Shown here piece after piece: positions 1-7,805 of a stretch of 64,000 nucleotides of DNA; the stretch's first letter is position 1, and each line of letters starts with the position of its first letter. Made by a program: the position numbers and the translations under genes. Origin of the DNA: Parvibaculum sp039680535 (GTDB lineage: Bacteria > Pseudomonadota > Alphaproteobacteria > Parvibaculales > Parvibaculaceae). The stretch is taken from contig NZ_JBDKSS010000005.1 in assembly GCF_039680535.1 (NCBI RefSeq), forward strand, positions 434,001 through 498,000, written 5' to 3'. The notes under the pieces were generated by a model. It was given only the letters and a program-made list of their open reading frames with translations, was not told the DNA's origin and did no database searches.

Positions 1-1500
1 CCCGACGCGGTTTATGAGCTCGAGCATTTCGGCGTGCCCTTCAGCCGCACCGAAGACGGCAAGATCTATCAGCGTCCTTTCGGCGGCATGACCACGAATT
101 TCGGCGAAGGCATCGCGCAGCGCACCTGCGCCGCCGCCGACCGTACCGGCCATGCCATGCTGCATACGCTTTATGGCCAGTCCGTCCGCCACAACGCCGA
201 ATTCTTCATCGAATATTTCGCCATCGACCTGATTATGGACAATGGCAAGTGCGTCGGCGTCGTTGCCCTCGACATGGCGACCGGCGAGCTTCACCGCTTC
301 CGTTCCAGCATCGTCATCCTCGCCACCGGCGGTTATGGCCGCGCCTTCTTCTCGGCGACCTCGGCTCATACCTGCACGGGCGATGGCAACGCGATGGTGC
401 TGCGCGCCGGCCTTCCGCTCCAGGACATGGAGTTCGTGCAGTTCCATCCGACCGGCATCTACGGCGCTGGCTGCCTCATCACCGAAGGCGCGCGCGGCGA
501 AGGCGGCTATGTCGTCAACTCGGCTGGCGAGCGCTTCATGGAGCGTTATGCGCCGTCGGCGAAGGACCTCGCCTCGCGCGACGTCGTTTCCCGCGCCATG
601 ACGATCGAAATTCGCGAAGGCCGCGGCGTGGGCCCGAACAAGGACCACATCTACCTTCACCTCGACCATCTCGATCCGAAGATCCTGCATGAGCGCCTGC
701 CCGGCATTTCGGAATCGGCGCGCATCTTCGCGGGCGTCGACGTCACGAAGGAGCCGATCCCGGTTCTGCCGACCGTGCACTACAACATGGGCGGCATCCC
801 GACCAATTATCACGGCGAAGTGCTGACGCTGAAGGACGGCAATCCGGATACGGTTGTGCCGGGCCTGATGGCGATCGGCGAAGCGGCCTGCGTGTCGGTC
901 CATGGCGCGAACCGCCTTGGCTCCAACTCGCTCATCGACCTCGTCGTCTTCGGCCGCGCCGCCGGCATCCGCGCCGCCGAGCTGCTGAAGGACAAGGCGA
1001 AGCCCGAACTGCCGAAGGGCGCGGGCGACGAAGCCGTCGCGCGTCTCGATCACTTCCGCAACGCCAAGGGCAAGACGCCGACCGCCGCGCTCCGCCTCAA
1101 GATGCAGCGCGCCATGCAGGAAGACGTCGCCGTTTTCCGCACCGGTGAGACGCTTCGCCAGGGCAAGAAGCGCGTCGCCGACGTGTTTGCCGAGATGCCG
1201 GATATCCGCGTTTCCGACCGTTCGCTCATCTGGAACTCCGATCTCATCGAGACGCTGGAGTTCGACAATCTCATCGTTCAGGCGATTGCGACCGTCGAGG
1301 GCGCTGTCGGCCGCGAGGAAAGCCGTGGCGCGCATGCCCGCGAGGACTTCCCGAACCGCGACGACGAGAAATGGATGAAGCATACGCTGTGCTGGGTCGA
1401 CACCAAGACGGGCGCTCCTTCCGTCGACTATCGCCCCGTCCACGCCTACACGCTCTCGGATGAAATCGAGTACATCAAGCCGAAGGCGCGTGTGTACTGA
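1..1500 (+). CDS. sdhA: Succinate dehydrogenase flavoprotein subunit, 5' truncated by the window
   Basis: This is the catalytic subunit of respiratory complex II. It oxidises succinate to fumarate and passes electrons to SdhB at the inner membrane. The frame is open from base 1, reading PDAVYELEHFGVPFSR before any start codon, so the gene begins left of the window. About 499 residues are present, against roughly 600 for the family, so the N-terminal FAD-binding Rossmann part (about 100 residues) is missing. Visible family motifs are the FAD/active-site stretches QFHPTGIYGAG and TEGARGEGG, the catalytic-domain motif PTVHYNMGG, the HGANRLGSNSL block, and the C-terminal helical domain with ESRGAHAREDFP. 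sdhB follows after 18 bases, so the two are co-transcribed. The membrane anchors sdhC and sdhD are presumably upstream, outside the window. Confidence 0.97.
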   Translation, partial: PDAVYELEHFGVPFSRTEDGKIYQRPFGGMTTNFGEGIAQRTCAAADRTGHAMLHTLYGQSVRHNAEFFIEYFAIDLIMDNGKCVGVVALDMATGELHRFRSSIVILATGGYGRAFFSATSAHTCTGDGNAMVLRAGLPLQDMEFVQFHPTGIYGAGCLITEGARGEGGYVVNSAGERFMERYAPSAKDLASRDVVSRAMTIEIREGRGVGPNKDHIYLHLDHLDPKILHERLPGISESARIFAGVDVTKEPIPVLPTVHYNMGGIPTNYHGEVLTLKDGNPDTVVPGLMAIGEAACVSVHGANRLGSNSLIDLVVFGRAAGIRAAELLKDKAKPELPKGAGDEAVARLDHFRNAKGKTPTAALRLKMQRAMQEDVAVFRTGETLRQGKKRVADVFAEMPDIRVSDRSLIWNSDLIETLEFDNLIVQAIATVEGAVGREESRGAHAREDFPNRDDEKWMKHTLCWVDTKTGAPSVDYRPVHAYTLSDEIEYIKPKARVY

Positions 1501-1518
1501 CGCGCGAAGGGTTCGATC

Positions 1519-2292
1519 ATGGTCCAATTGTCACTGCCGAAAAATTCCGTTCCCACCGAAGGCAAGACCTTCAAGGCGGAAGGTGCCAAGCGCGTAAAGC
1601 GTTTCCGCATCTATCGCTGGTCGCCGGACGACAACCAGAACCCGCGCATCGACACCTATGAGGTCGATCTCGACAAGTGCGGGCCGATGGTTCTCGACGC
1701 GCTGATCAAGATCAAGAACGAGATCGACCAGACGCTGACGTTCCGTCGCTCCTGCCGCGAAGGCATCTGCGGTTCCTGCGCGATGAACATCGACGGCGCG
1801 AACACGCTGGCCTGCACCAAGGGCATCGACGAGATTGGCGGCGACGTGAAGATCTACCCGCTGCCGCACATGCCGGTGGTGAAGGATCTCGTCCCCGATC
1901 TCACCAACTTCTACGCGCAGCACGCCTATGTGCAGCCCTGGCTGCAGACCAAGGGCGAAGAGCCGAAGAAGGAATGGTCGCAGTCGCCCGCCGATCGCGA
2001 AAAGCTCGACGGCCTCTATGAGTGCATTCTCTGCGCCTGCTGCTCGACCTCCTGCCCGTCCTATTGGTGGAACGGCGACCGCTATCTCGGCCCGGCCGCG
2101 CTGCTTCAGGCCTATCGCTGGCTCGCCGATAGCCGCGACCAGCTGACGAATGAGCGCCTCGACCGCCTCGAGGACCCGTTCAAGCTCTATCGCTGCCACA
2201 CGATCATGAACTGCGCCAAGGCCTGCCCGAAGGGTCTGAATCCGGCCAAGGCGATTGCCGAGATCAAGCAGATGATGGTCGATCGGGCGTAA
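1519..2292 (+). CDS. sdhB: Succinate dehydrogenase iron-sulfur subunit
   Basis: This is the 257-residue electron-transfer subunit of complex II. It carries electrons from SdhA flavin to ubiquinone. All three cluster motifs are visible: the plant-ferredoxin-type 2Fe-2S motif CREGICGSC with a later Cys in LACT, the 4Fe-4S motif CILCACCSTSC, and the 3Fe-4S ligands with CAKACPKGLNP near the C-terminus. Length and domain order match the family. The ATG lies 18 bases after the sdhA stop, and a strong intrinsic terminator sits 21 bases after the stop, so sdhB is the last gene of the sdh operon. Confidence 0.98.
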   Translation: MVQLSLPKNSVPTEGKTFKAEGAKRVKRFRIYRWSPDDNQNPRIDTYEVDLDKCGPMVLDALIKIKNEIDQTLTFRRSCREGICGSCAMNIDGANTLACTKGIDEIGGDVKIYPLPHMPVVKDLVPDLTNFYAQHAYVQPWLQTKGEEPKKEWSQSPADREKLDGLYECILCACCSTSCPSYWWNGDRYLGPAALLQAYRWLADSRDQLTNERLDRLEDPFKLYRCHTIMNCAKACPKGLNPAKAIAEIKQMMVDRA

Positions 2293-2312
2293 GCTCACAT
2301 CGCATCGAATTG

Positions 2313-2341
2313 AAAAGGCCGCCTCACCAGGCGGCTTTTTT
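2313..2341 (+). terminator. Rho-independent terminator of the sdh operon
   Basis: A perfect 7-bp stem (GCCGCCT at 2318-2324 with AGGCGGC at 2329-2335) encloses a 4-base loop and is followed by six T residues at 2336-2341. It lies 20-50 bases after the sdhB stop. Confidence 0.93.
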
Positions 2342-2362
2342 GTTTTCCCGATCGATTTTTAC

Positions 2363-2448
2363 CTGTCACCCCGGGCTCGTCCCGGGGTCCAGGGGCGACA
2401 TATTCCGGGTAAGCGGCCCCTGGATCCCGGCACAGGGCCGGGATGACA
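2363..2448. repeat. Imperfect inverted-repeat element of the dispersed intergenic type
   Basis: Two arms read GTCACCCCGGGCTCGTCCC and, on the opposite strand, GTCATCCCGGCCCTGTGCC. Each is followed toward the centre by a GGATCCAGGGG-like block. The whole unit can fold into a long imperfect cruciform. GTCATCCCGGGC...-type elements are common as dispersed intergenic repeats in alphaproteobacteria. Only one copy is seen in this window. It occupies the gap between the sdh terminator and the GFA gene. Confidence 0.7.
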
Positions 2449-2502
2449 TTCCGAGTGTGCAAGGCTTCTTGTGCCTACGCGTTGCGCAGGCATAATCTCC
2501 GC

Positions 2503-2898
2503 ATGAGCGAAAGACATTGGCATAAGGGCGCCTGCCACTGCGGCGCCGTCACATTCGAGGTCGAGACGCCGGACAACGTTGTGATCGACGATTGCAACTG
2601 TTCGATCTGCGCGAAGACGGGCTTTCTGCATCTCATCGTGCCGGCCTCCCGCTTCCGCATCCTCTCCGGTGAGGACAAGCTCACCACCTACACATTCAAT
2701 ACCGGCACGGCGAAGCACCTCTTCTGCTCCGTCTGCGGCGTAAAGCCCTTCTATGTGCCGCGCTCAAATCCCGACGGCTGGAGCGTCAATTTCCGCTGCC
2801 TCGACCGCACGGAGTTCGGCAATGTCGAGATCAGGCCCTTCGACGGTGAGAACTGGGAAGCGAACGCCGGAGCACTTGCCGATCTGAGCAAGGATTAG
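2503..2898 (+). CDS. GFA/CENP-V domain zinc protein
   Basis: This 131-residue protein belongs to the family named after the glutathione-dependent formaldehyde-activating enzyme. Most members bind zinc through paired cysteines and have no proven substrate. Visible ligands are CHCG near residue 11, CNCSIC near residue 32 and CSVCGVKPF near residue 77, with the family-typical FYVPRSNPDGW stretch after the last pair. I start at the ATG at 2503 because the longer frame (from 2443) would translate the right arm of the palindromic repeat. It is a single-gene unit, convergent with the lipoprotein gene, whose stop lies 6 bases away. A true formaldehyde-detoxifying role cannot be claimed without a linked adh/fgh pair, which is absent here. 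Confidence 0.85.
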   Translation: MSERHWHKGACHCGAVTFEVETPDNVVIDDCNCSICAKTGFLHLIVPASRFRILSGEDKLTTYTFNTGTAKHLFCSVCGVKPFYVPRSNPDGWSVNFRCLDRTEFGNVEIRPFDGENWEANAGALADLSKD

Positions 2899-2904
2899 CA
2901 GCGC

Positions 2905-3435
2905 TCACTCCTTCACATATTCATTGTCCGGTGCGGAATATTCGATCAGCGCCGCCATCGCGCGTTTGAGATCGGCATAGGTCGAGAAGGCGCAATCGTT
3001 GCCGCTTTGCGTGATGTTGAAGGTCTCGCGGCTCTGGCCGTGCTGGGCGGCAACGCGGGCGAAGTCGCTGCAATTGGGCGAGTAGCGCAGCCAGCCATCG
3101 CCCTTTTTGCGGAAGAGGCCGTACATCACCGCATCGTCGGGTTTCTCGCCGCGGCCCAGGGCGATGAAGTCGCCATTGCCGATGTCATCCATGAGGCCCG
3201 CAACGGGCTCGTCGCCATCCAGCGTGTAGAGATAGTCCGCGCCTTTGCGCGTGATGGTGACGTGGCGCGGCGCATCGTCCATGCGCTTGCCATTGCCGTC
3301 GAGCTTGTAGACGGCGAAGCGCGCGCCATCCGCAATCGGATAGTCGGCCTCGGCAGGGCCGAAGAGTGGCGTCTTGCTGATGAAGCAGGCGGTGAGCAGC
3401 AGGCAGGCGGCAAGGGCGGCGGCAAGGCGGAGCAT
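2905..3435 (-). CDS. Small outer-membrane-type lipoprotein, function unknown
   Basis: The 176-residue product starts MLRLAAALAACLLLTAC, a short positively charged start, hydrophobic core and lipobox LTAC. It should therefore be cleaved by signal peptidase II and lipidated at Cys17. The rest is a soluble globular domain with a PDDAVMYGLFRKKGDGW stretch and two cysteines (C-S-D and D-C-A) that could form a disulphide in the periplasm. I do not recognise the family. The start at 3435 is supported by a GGGAGG ribosome site 6 bases upstream; a longer open frame to 3723 lacks both a signal sequence and good codon use. The gene stands alone, convergent with the GFA gene. Confidence 0.8.
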   Translation of the reverse strand: MLRLAAALAACLLLTACFISKTPLFGPAEADYPIADGARFAVYKLDGNGKRMDDAPRHVTITRKGADYLYTLDGDEPVAGLMDDIGNGDFIALGRGEKPDDAVMYGLFRKKGDGWLRYSPNCSDFARVAAQHGQSRETFNITQSGNDCAFSTYADLKRAMAALIEYSAPDNEYVKE

Positions 3436-3668
3436 GTGAAATCCTCCCGAATGTCCGCGTCCATGCTGCACCCGGATGACGCTTTTCGCAAAGGTGGCCC
3501 GGACATGAAACGGCCCGCGCCAAGGGGGGAGGACGCGGGCCGCACATTCTGTGGCTGGAGATAGGCCGGGGCGACAAGCGCAGCCGGGGCTCAGCCGGGG
3601 TGTCAACTTCAATGCCGACGATTGAAGGATTGCATGGCGAAGCTGAACCGCTGGTGAACGGATGGGGC

Positions 3669-3710
3669 TTGACTCGATTTCATATTTCCACAATATTAGA
3701 AATATGAAAT
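3669..3710 (+). promoter_or_regulatory. ars operon promoter with overlapping ArsR operator
   Basis: A perfect inverted repeat with 12-bp arms, ATTTCATATTTC at 3677-3688 and GAAATATGAAAT at 3699-3710, has a 10-base spacer. A -35-like TTGACT (3669-3674) is 17 bases from a -10-like AATATT (3692-3697), so the palindrome covers the spacer, the -10 and the arsR start codon at 3704. The implied transcription start is at or next to the ATG, which suggests a leaderless mRNA. Such placement is what an autorepressing ArsR would need. The promoter boxes are inferred by eye. Confidence 0.75.
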
Positions 3711-4054
3711 CAGAAGCCGCCATAGCCGCCCTGTCGGCGCTCGCCCAGGAAACCCGTCTCGCGATCTACCGCGCGCTGGTCCGCGCCCATTCCCCGAAGG
3801 AGGGGGAGGGCGGGCTTGCGGCGGGTGACATCGCCGAGGCGCTCGACGTTCCCCCCGCGACGCTTTCCTTCCATCTGAAGGAACTCGCGCATGCGGGGCT
3901 CGTGACCTCGCAGCGCGACGGGCGCTCGATCGTCTACAAGGCCGATCTTTTGGCCATGCGGAGTCTCACGGAATTCCTGCTCGAGGATTGTTGCCAGGGT
4001 GCCTGCGGCACGGTTGGCAACCGGGCGGGCCAACGCAAAAAGGAGTGCGCATAA
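3704..4054 (+). CDS. arsR: ArsR-family arsenite-responsive repressor
   Basis: This is a 116-residue winged-helix repressor of the ArsR/SmtB family. The helix-turn-helix is at about residues 41-70 (GDIAEALDVPPATLSFHLKELAHAGL). A C-terminal cysteine cluster at residues 96, 97 and 101 (EDCCQGAC) resembles the Acidithiobacillus-type As(III) site formed by two adjacent cysteines plus a third nearby, rather than the ELCVCDL site of the plasmid R773 type. A fourth Cys is at 115. An in-frame ATG at 3662 exists, but I chose 3704 because the operator and promoter place transcription start there and because homology begins at MKSEAAIAALSALAQ. It is the first gene of the ars operon, and its stop overlaps the arsI start. 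Confidence 0.93.
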   Translation: MKSEAAIAALSALAQETRLAIYRALVRAHSPKEGEGGLAAGDIAEALDVPPATLSFHLKELAHAGLVTSQRDGRSIVYKADLLAMRSLTEFLLEDCCQGACGTVGNRAGQRKKECA

Positions 4055-4542
4055 TGAAGAGATTGCATGTGAGTTTCGGCGTCGCCGATCTCGAAAAGTC
4101 CGTCGCGTTCTATTCGACCCTGTTCGGCGCGGAGCCGACTGTGCGTCGTCCCGGCTATGCGAAATGGATGCTTGAAGACCCGCGCGTCAATTTCGTCGTC
4201 GAGACGCTTTCCGGCGACAAGGGCTTCGGCCATGCCGGCATTCAGGTCGAGAGCGCGGACGAGCTCGATCCGATTTTCGAGCGTCTCAAGCAGGCGGAGG
4301 CTCCCTATCTTCCGGAAGGCATGACGACCTGCTGCTACGCGAAATCGGAAAAGAGCTGGACCGCCGATCCCGATGGCATCCGCTGGGAAGCTTTCTATAC
4401 GCATCATGTGATGGATGAATTCGGTACCGGCCCGGTACTCGAAAAGATCGATACGGGCGAGGAGGGCTCAGTCTGCGGCTGCTCCGCCCCGAAGGTCGAA
4501 GCGAAGGTCGAGGCGCCTGCCGCGCCTGCCTGCTGCGGCTGA
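4054..4542 (+). CDS. arsI: ArsI-type C-As lyase (VOC-family dioxygenase)
   Basis: This is a 162-residue vicinal-oxygen-chelate protein. ArsI cleaves the carbon-arsenic bond of trivalent organoarsenicals such as MAs(III), releasing As(III), with non-haem Fe(II) and O2. The predicted metal ligands are in place: H5 (MKRLHVS), the His of GFGHAGIQV and the Glu of DGIRWEAFYT. The vicinal Cys pair that binds the organoarsenical is in TTCCYA, and there is a further Cys-rich tail (CGCS and CCG), as in known ArsI proteins. A related alternative is the cadmium-induced CadI family, but the arsenic context favours ArsI. The start codon overlaps the arsR stop (ATAATG) and is preceded by AAGGAG. Confidence 0.9.
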   Translation: MKRLHVSFGVADLEKSVAFYSTLFGAEPTVRRPGYAKWMLEDPRVNFVVETLSGDKGFGHAGIQVESADELDPIFERLKQAEAPYLPEGMTTCCYAKSEKSWTADPDGIRWEAFYTHHVMDEFGTGPVLEKIDTGEEGSVCGCSAPKVEAKVEAPAAPACCG

Positions 4543-4548
4543 TCGAAC

Positions 4549-5568
4549 ATGCCGGCCATCACGACGGCTGATGCCTGGCTCGGCTCGGAGATCCAGTCCT
4601 CCACGGACTGGATCTACCGGCTGACGCCCGGCGACGTCGACGAGCTTCGCGCGGCCCTCGGCGAGGCGCGCAGCCGCGAGGCTGATTTCTATCGCTGGAG
4701 ACGCGAGGATTTTCCGCTTCCGGGGCTCGCACCCCGCATCGCGGATTGGCTGCATGAACTCGATCGAGGCCGCGGCTTCATTCTCATCAAGGGTTTTCCG
4801 GTCGCCGAGCACGCGAAAGAGGAATGCGCCGCGATCTATTGGGGCATTGGGCTTCATATGGGCCGCGCGGCTTCGCAGAACACCGATGGCGATCTCCTCG
4901 GCGATATTCGCGACACCGGCGCCGACCCCAAAGCCTATGGCGTACGGCTCTACAAGACGCGGGCCGAGCAGGATTTTCATACCGATGGCGCCGACGTCAT
5001 CGGGCTTTTCTGCCTGAGGCCAGCCAGGTCGGGCGGCGTCAGCCGCATCGTCAGTTCGGTCGCGATCTTCAATGAAGTGCAGCGCGTGCATCCCGAGCTC
5101 GCCTCGACGCTCTTCAAATCCTTTCCCTTCGATACGCAGGGCCAGCACAAGCCCGGCCAGAAGCCCTGGTTCGATTTTCCGCTCTGCCAGTTCGTCGACG
5201 AACGTCTCAGGACCTTCTTCATTCCCTGGTACATTCGCGAGAGCCAGCAGCATGAGGAAACGCCGAGACTGACGAGAGAGCAGGAGGACGTCATCGCCTT
5301 CATCGAAAAGACGGCGAACGACCCCCGCTTCTATCTCGACATGAATTTCGAGCCCGGCGACATGCAGTTCCTCAAGAATGCCTCGGTGCTGCACAAGCGC
5401 ACCGAATATGAAGACTGGGACGAGCCCGACCGGAAACGCCATCTGCTGCGGCTCTGGATCGTCGAGCCCAATTTCACGGCGGGCGACGCGATGCTGCGTT
5501 CGGGCATCGCGCAGACCTCCGACACTGTTGCCTCTCTTGTCCATGCGAAAGACGCCCATGAGCGATGA
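4549..5568 (+). CDS. TauD/TfdA-family Fe(II)/2-oxoglutarate dioxygenase in the ars operon
   Basis: This 339-residue oxygenase has a jelly-roll core. The iron facial triad is visible: H144 and D146 in DFHTDGAD and the distal H282 in NASVLHKR. An Arg near residue 301 (HLLRLW) is positioned to bind the 2-oxoglutarate carboxylate. Family members hydroxylate taurine, 2,4-D and many other small molecules and often cause C-S or C-O cleavage. The substrate here is unknown. It lies 6 bases after arsI and overlaps arsC by 11 bases, so it is translated as part of the arsenic operon. I infer a role on an organoarsenical or a thiol conjugate, which the sequence does not prove. Confidence 0.88.
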   Translation: MPAITTADAWLGSEIQSSTDWIYRLTPGDVDELRAALGEARSREADFYRWRREDFPLPGLAPRIADWLHELDRGRGFILIKGFPVAEHAKEECAAIYWGIGLHMGRAASQNTDGDLLGDIRDTGADPKAYGVRLYKTRAEQDFHTDGADVIGLFCLRPARSGGVSRIVSSVAIFNEVQRVHPELASTLFKSFPFDTQGQHKPGQKPWFDFPLCQFVDERLRTFFIPWYIRESQQHEETPRLTREQEDVIAFIEKTANDPRFYLDMNFEPGDMQFLKNASVLHKRTEYEDWDEPDRKRHLLRLWIVEPNFTAGDAMLRSGIAQTSDTVASLVHAKDAHER

Positions 5569-6076
5569 ACAGAAGATCTACAACGTCCTCTTTCTCTGCA
5601 CCGGCAATTCGGCGCGCAGCGTGCTTGCCGAGACATATCTCAATGCGCGCGGCGGCGGTCGTTTCCGCGCCTTCAGTGCCGGCAGTCATCCGACGGGAAA
5701 GGTGAACCCCTACGCAATCGAGGTGTTGCGCTCGGCGCAGCTCCCGGTCGAGGGATTGCGTTCCAAATCCTGGGGTGAGTTCGCAGAACCCGGCGCGCCG
5801 CAGATGGATTTCATCATCACCGTCTGCGACAACGCGGCGGGCGAAGTTTGTCCCATATGGCCCGGCCATCCGACGAGCGCACATTGGCCCTTCGAGGACC
5901 CGGCGGCGATGACCGGGTCGGAAGAAGTGATCAGGCGTAAATTCGTCGAGGTTTTCATGCAGGTTCGTCGCCGCATCGATCTCTTCGTGAGCTTGCCGCT
6001 CCGCAGCCTTGAGGGCATGGCGCTGAAGCGCAAGCTCAACGAGCTCGGCGGAAACAATCTGGCCGGTGCGGATTGA
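5558..6076 (+). CDS. arsC: Arsenate reductase, low-molecular-weight phosphatase type
   Basis: The 172-residue protein reduces As(V) to As(III). It has the LMW-phosphatase P-loop C-x5-R as CTGNSAR (Cys14, Arg20) after the beta strand YNVLFLC. Further cysteines lie in TVCDNAAGEVCP, the region that carries the redox relay in thioredoxin-coupled ArsC. The C-terminal DP of the phosphatase fold is recognisable in PFEDPAAM. The start at 5558 is favoured because the P-loop then lies at residue 14, as usual for the family. The gene overlaps the dioxygenase by 11 bases and overlaps acr3 in TGATG, consistent with tight translational coupling. Confidence 0.93.
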   Translation: MSDEQKIYNVLFLCTGNSARSVLAETYLNARGGGRFRAFSAGSHPTGKVNPYAIEVLRSAQLPVEGLRSKSWGEFAEPGAPQMDFIITVCDNAAGEVCPIWPGHPTSAHWPFEDPAAMTGSEEVIRRKFVEVFMQVRRRIDLFVSLPLRSLEGMALKRKLNELGGNNLAGAD

Positions 6077-7146
6077 TGGCACTTCCTCAGGAAAAGGCGC
6101 CGTCGCGCCTCGGCTTTCTCGACCGCTATCTGACCTTCTGGATTTTCGCCGCCATGGCGGCAGGCATCGGCATCGGAACGGTCTTCACCGGCGTCCCGGC
6201 GATGCTCGACGGGCTTTCCATCGGATCGACCAATGTTCCCATCGCCGTCGGCCTCGTGCTGATGATGTATCCGCCGCTGGCGCGGGTGAAATATGAGGAA
6301 CTGCCGCGCATTTTCGAGGATCGAAAGGTTCTCGCACTGTCGCTGATACAGAACTGGCTCATCGGGCCGGTACTCATGTTCGCACTGGCCGTGATCTTCC
6401 TGCGCGATCAGCCTGCCTATATGACCGGCCTCATTCTCATCGGCATCGCGCGTTGCATCGCCATGGTGATCGTCTGGAACCAGCTCGCGCGCGGCAGCGC
6501 GGAATATGTGGCGGCGCTCGTCGCCTTCAACAGCATATTCCAGCTCCTCTTCTTCAGTCTCTATGCGTGGTTTTTCCTGAACGTGCTGCCGCCGCTCTTC
6601 GGTCTCGAGGGGCAGGTGATCGCCGTGTCCTTCTGGCTGATCGCGGGCGCGGTGCTCATTTATCTCGGACTGCCATTCGCGGCCGGATATGTGACGCGGC
6701 GCGTTCTTCGTCCGCGTCTTGGTGCTGATTGGTATGACGGGGTTTTCGTGCCTCGCATCGCGCCGCTCACCCTTGTCGCGCTTCTCTTCACCATTCTCGT
6801 GATGTTCGCGCTGAAGGGCGACACGGTGCTGGCTCTACCACTCGATGCGATTCGCATTGCTGTGCCGCTGACGCTCTATTTCGTCATCATGTTCTGCATC
6901 AGCTTCGCGATGGGCAAGATGCTCGGTGCGGATTACGCCCGCACGACCTCGCTTTCCTTCACAGCGGCCAGCAATAATTTCGAGCTGGCGATAGCGGTGG
7001 CCATCGCAACCTTCGGCATCGCCTCGCCGGTCGCCTTTGCAACCGTGATCGGCCCGTTGGTCGAAGTGCCGGTGCTGATCCTGCTGGTGCGGGTTGCGCT
7101 GCGATTGCGCAAAGGTTTTTCGACGCAGGAAAACCCGCGCGCCTAG
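6076..7146 (+). CDS. acr3: Acr3-family arsenite efflux permease
   Basis: This 356-residue integral membrane protein of about ten helices (BASS superfamily) extrudes As(OH)3 from the cytoplasm. The Acr3 signature cysteine and surroundings are visible in GIARCIAMVIVWNQLA, and the discontinuous-helix motif is in TAASNNFELAIAVAIA. It starts at the ATG overlapping the arsC stop; a TTG one codon earlier is possible. It is the last gene of the operon and exports the As(III) produced by ArsC and ArsI. Its stop codon lies within the loop of a GC-rich hairpin that terminates the opposing gene. Confidence 0.95.
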   Translation: MALPQEKAPSRLGFLDRYLTFWIFAAMAAGIGIGTVFTGVPAMLDGLSIGSTNVPIAVGLVLMMYPPLARVKYEELPRIFEDRKVLALSLIQNWLIGPVLMFALAVIFLRDQPAYMTGLILIGIARCIAMVIVWNQLARGSAEYVAALVAFNSIFQLLFFSLYAWFFLNVLPPLFGLEGQVIAVSFWLIAGAVLIYLGLPFAAGYVTRRVLRPRLGADWYDGVFVPRIAPLTLVALLFTILVMFALKGDTVLALPLDAIRIAVPLTLYFVIMFCISFAMGKMLGADYARTTSLSFTAASNNFELAIAVAIATFGIASPVAFATVIGPLVEVPVLILLVRVALRLRKGFSTQENPRA

Positions 7147-7158
7147 TGGCGCGCGGGT
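7133..7158 (-). terminator. Intrinsic terminator between acr3 and the Ala/Pro-rich gene
   Basis: A perfect 11-bp stem (ACCCGCGCGCC, 7133-7143, with its complement at 7148-7158) has a TAGT loop. On the minus strand it ends in TTTT, so it best serves the leftward gene at 7177-7563. It could also slow rightward transcription leaving acr3. Confidence 0.8.
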
Positions 7159-7176
7159 CGTCCCGATCGATGAGAG

Positions 7177-7563
7177 TTACTGGGCCTGGGCAGGCGCTTC
7201 GGTGGCCGGGGCCGCCGGAGCAGCCGGCGTCGTGGCCGGAGCGGTTTCGGCGGCGGGCGCTGCCTGTTCGGCCGCCGGAGCGGTCGTGCTGGTGCTCTCT
7301 TCCTTCTTGACCGCCTTCTTGTGCTTCTTCTTGAGGTGCTTCACCGGGGCGGCCTTTTCCTGAGCGGCTTTCTCGGTGGTGGCGGCAGGAGCCGCGGCTT
7401 CAGGCGCCGCAGGCGCTGCGGTTTCAGGTGCAGCCGGCGTCGCCGGCGCGGCCGCGGCAGGCGCCTCGGTCGTGGCGGGGGCTGCGGTGTCGGCCGCGAA
7501 AGCGAGCGTCGGTGCGACGGCGATCAGCGTGGCGGCGAGAATGGCATTACGAATCCTGGACAT
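7177..7563 (-). CDS. Secreted Ala/Pro-rich low-complexity protein
   Basis: The 128-residue protein begins with a clear Sec signal peptide (MSRIRNAILAATLIAVAPTLAFA, cut after about residue 23). The mature part is almost entirely Ala, Pro, Thr and Glu repeats of the APAAPETAAPAAPEAA type, broken by a basic Lys/His patch (KHLKKKHKKAVKKEE) near residue 80. It has no fold I recognise. A periplasmic, cell-wall- or DNA-adhering spacer protein is plausible. The gene stands alone with its own terminator. The neighbour at 7806-8069 has the same composition and an almost identical terminator stem. Confidence 0.75.
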   Translation of the reverse strand: MSRIRNAILAATLIAVAPTLAFAADTAAPATTEAPAAAAPATPAAPETAAPAAPEAAAPAATTEKAAQEKAAPVKHLKKKHKKAVKKEESTSTTAPAAEQAAPAAETAPATTPAAPAAPATEAPAQAQ

Positions 7564-7750
7564 GGATCAATCCTCTTGTCAGTCCATCCCGGCGGGGTTT
7601 GGGGGGTGCCGGGATTTGATGGACAGAGCTTCGCAGGATGCGCCTGAACCCTGCATGAATGGATTTTCGGAATACCGTTCATCTTTGTGATCTTATTGCG
7701 GCAGGTCGTGAAGGGTATGAGACGTATACGGAGTAGTTCTGCGGGCAAAG

Positions 7751-7781
7751 AAAAACCCGCGCGCCGTGAGGCGCGCGGGTT
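7751..7781 (-). terminator. Intrinsic terminator of the small membrane protein gene
   Basis: A perfect 12-bp stem (AACCCGCGCGCC at 7754-7765 with its complement at 7770-7781) has a 4-base loop. On the minus strand a TTTTT tract follows. The stem shares eleven bases with the terminator at 7133-7158. Confidence 0.88.
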
Positions 7782-7805
7782 GCGACGGGCCAGAGGCCGT
7801 CGTTC

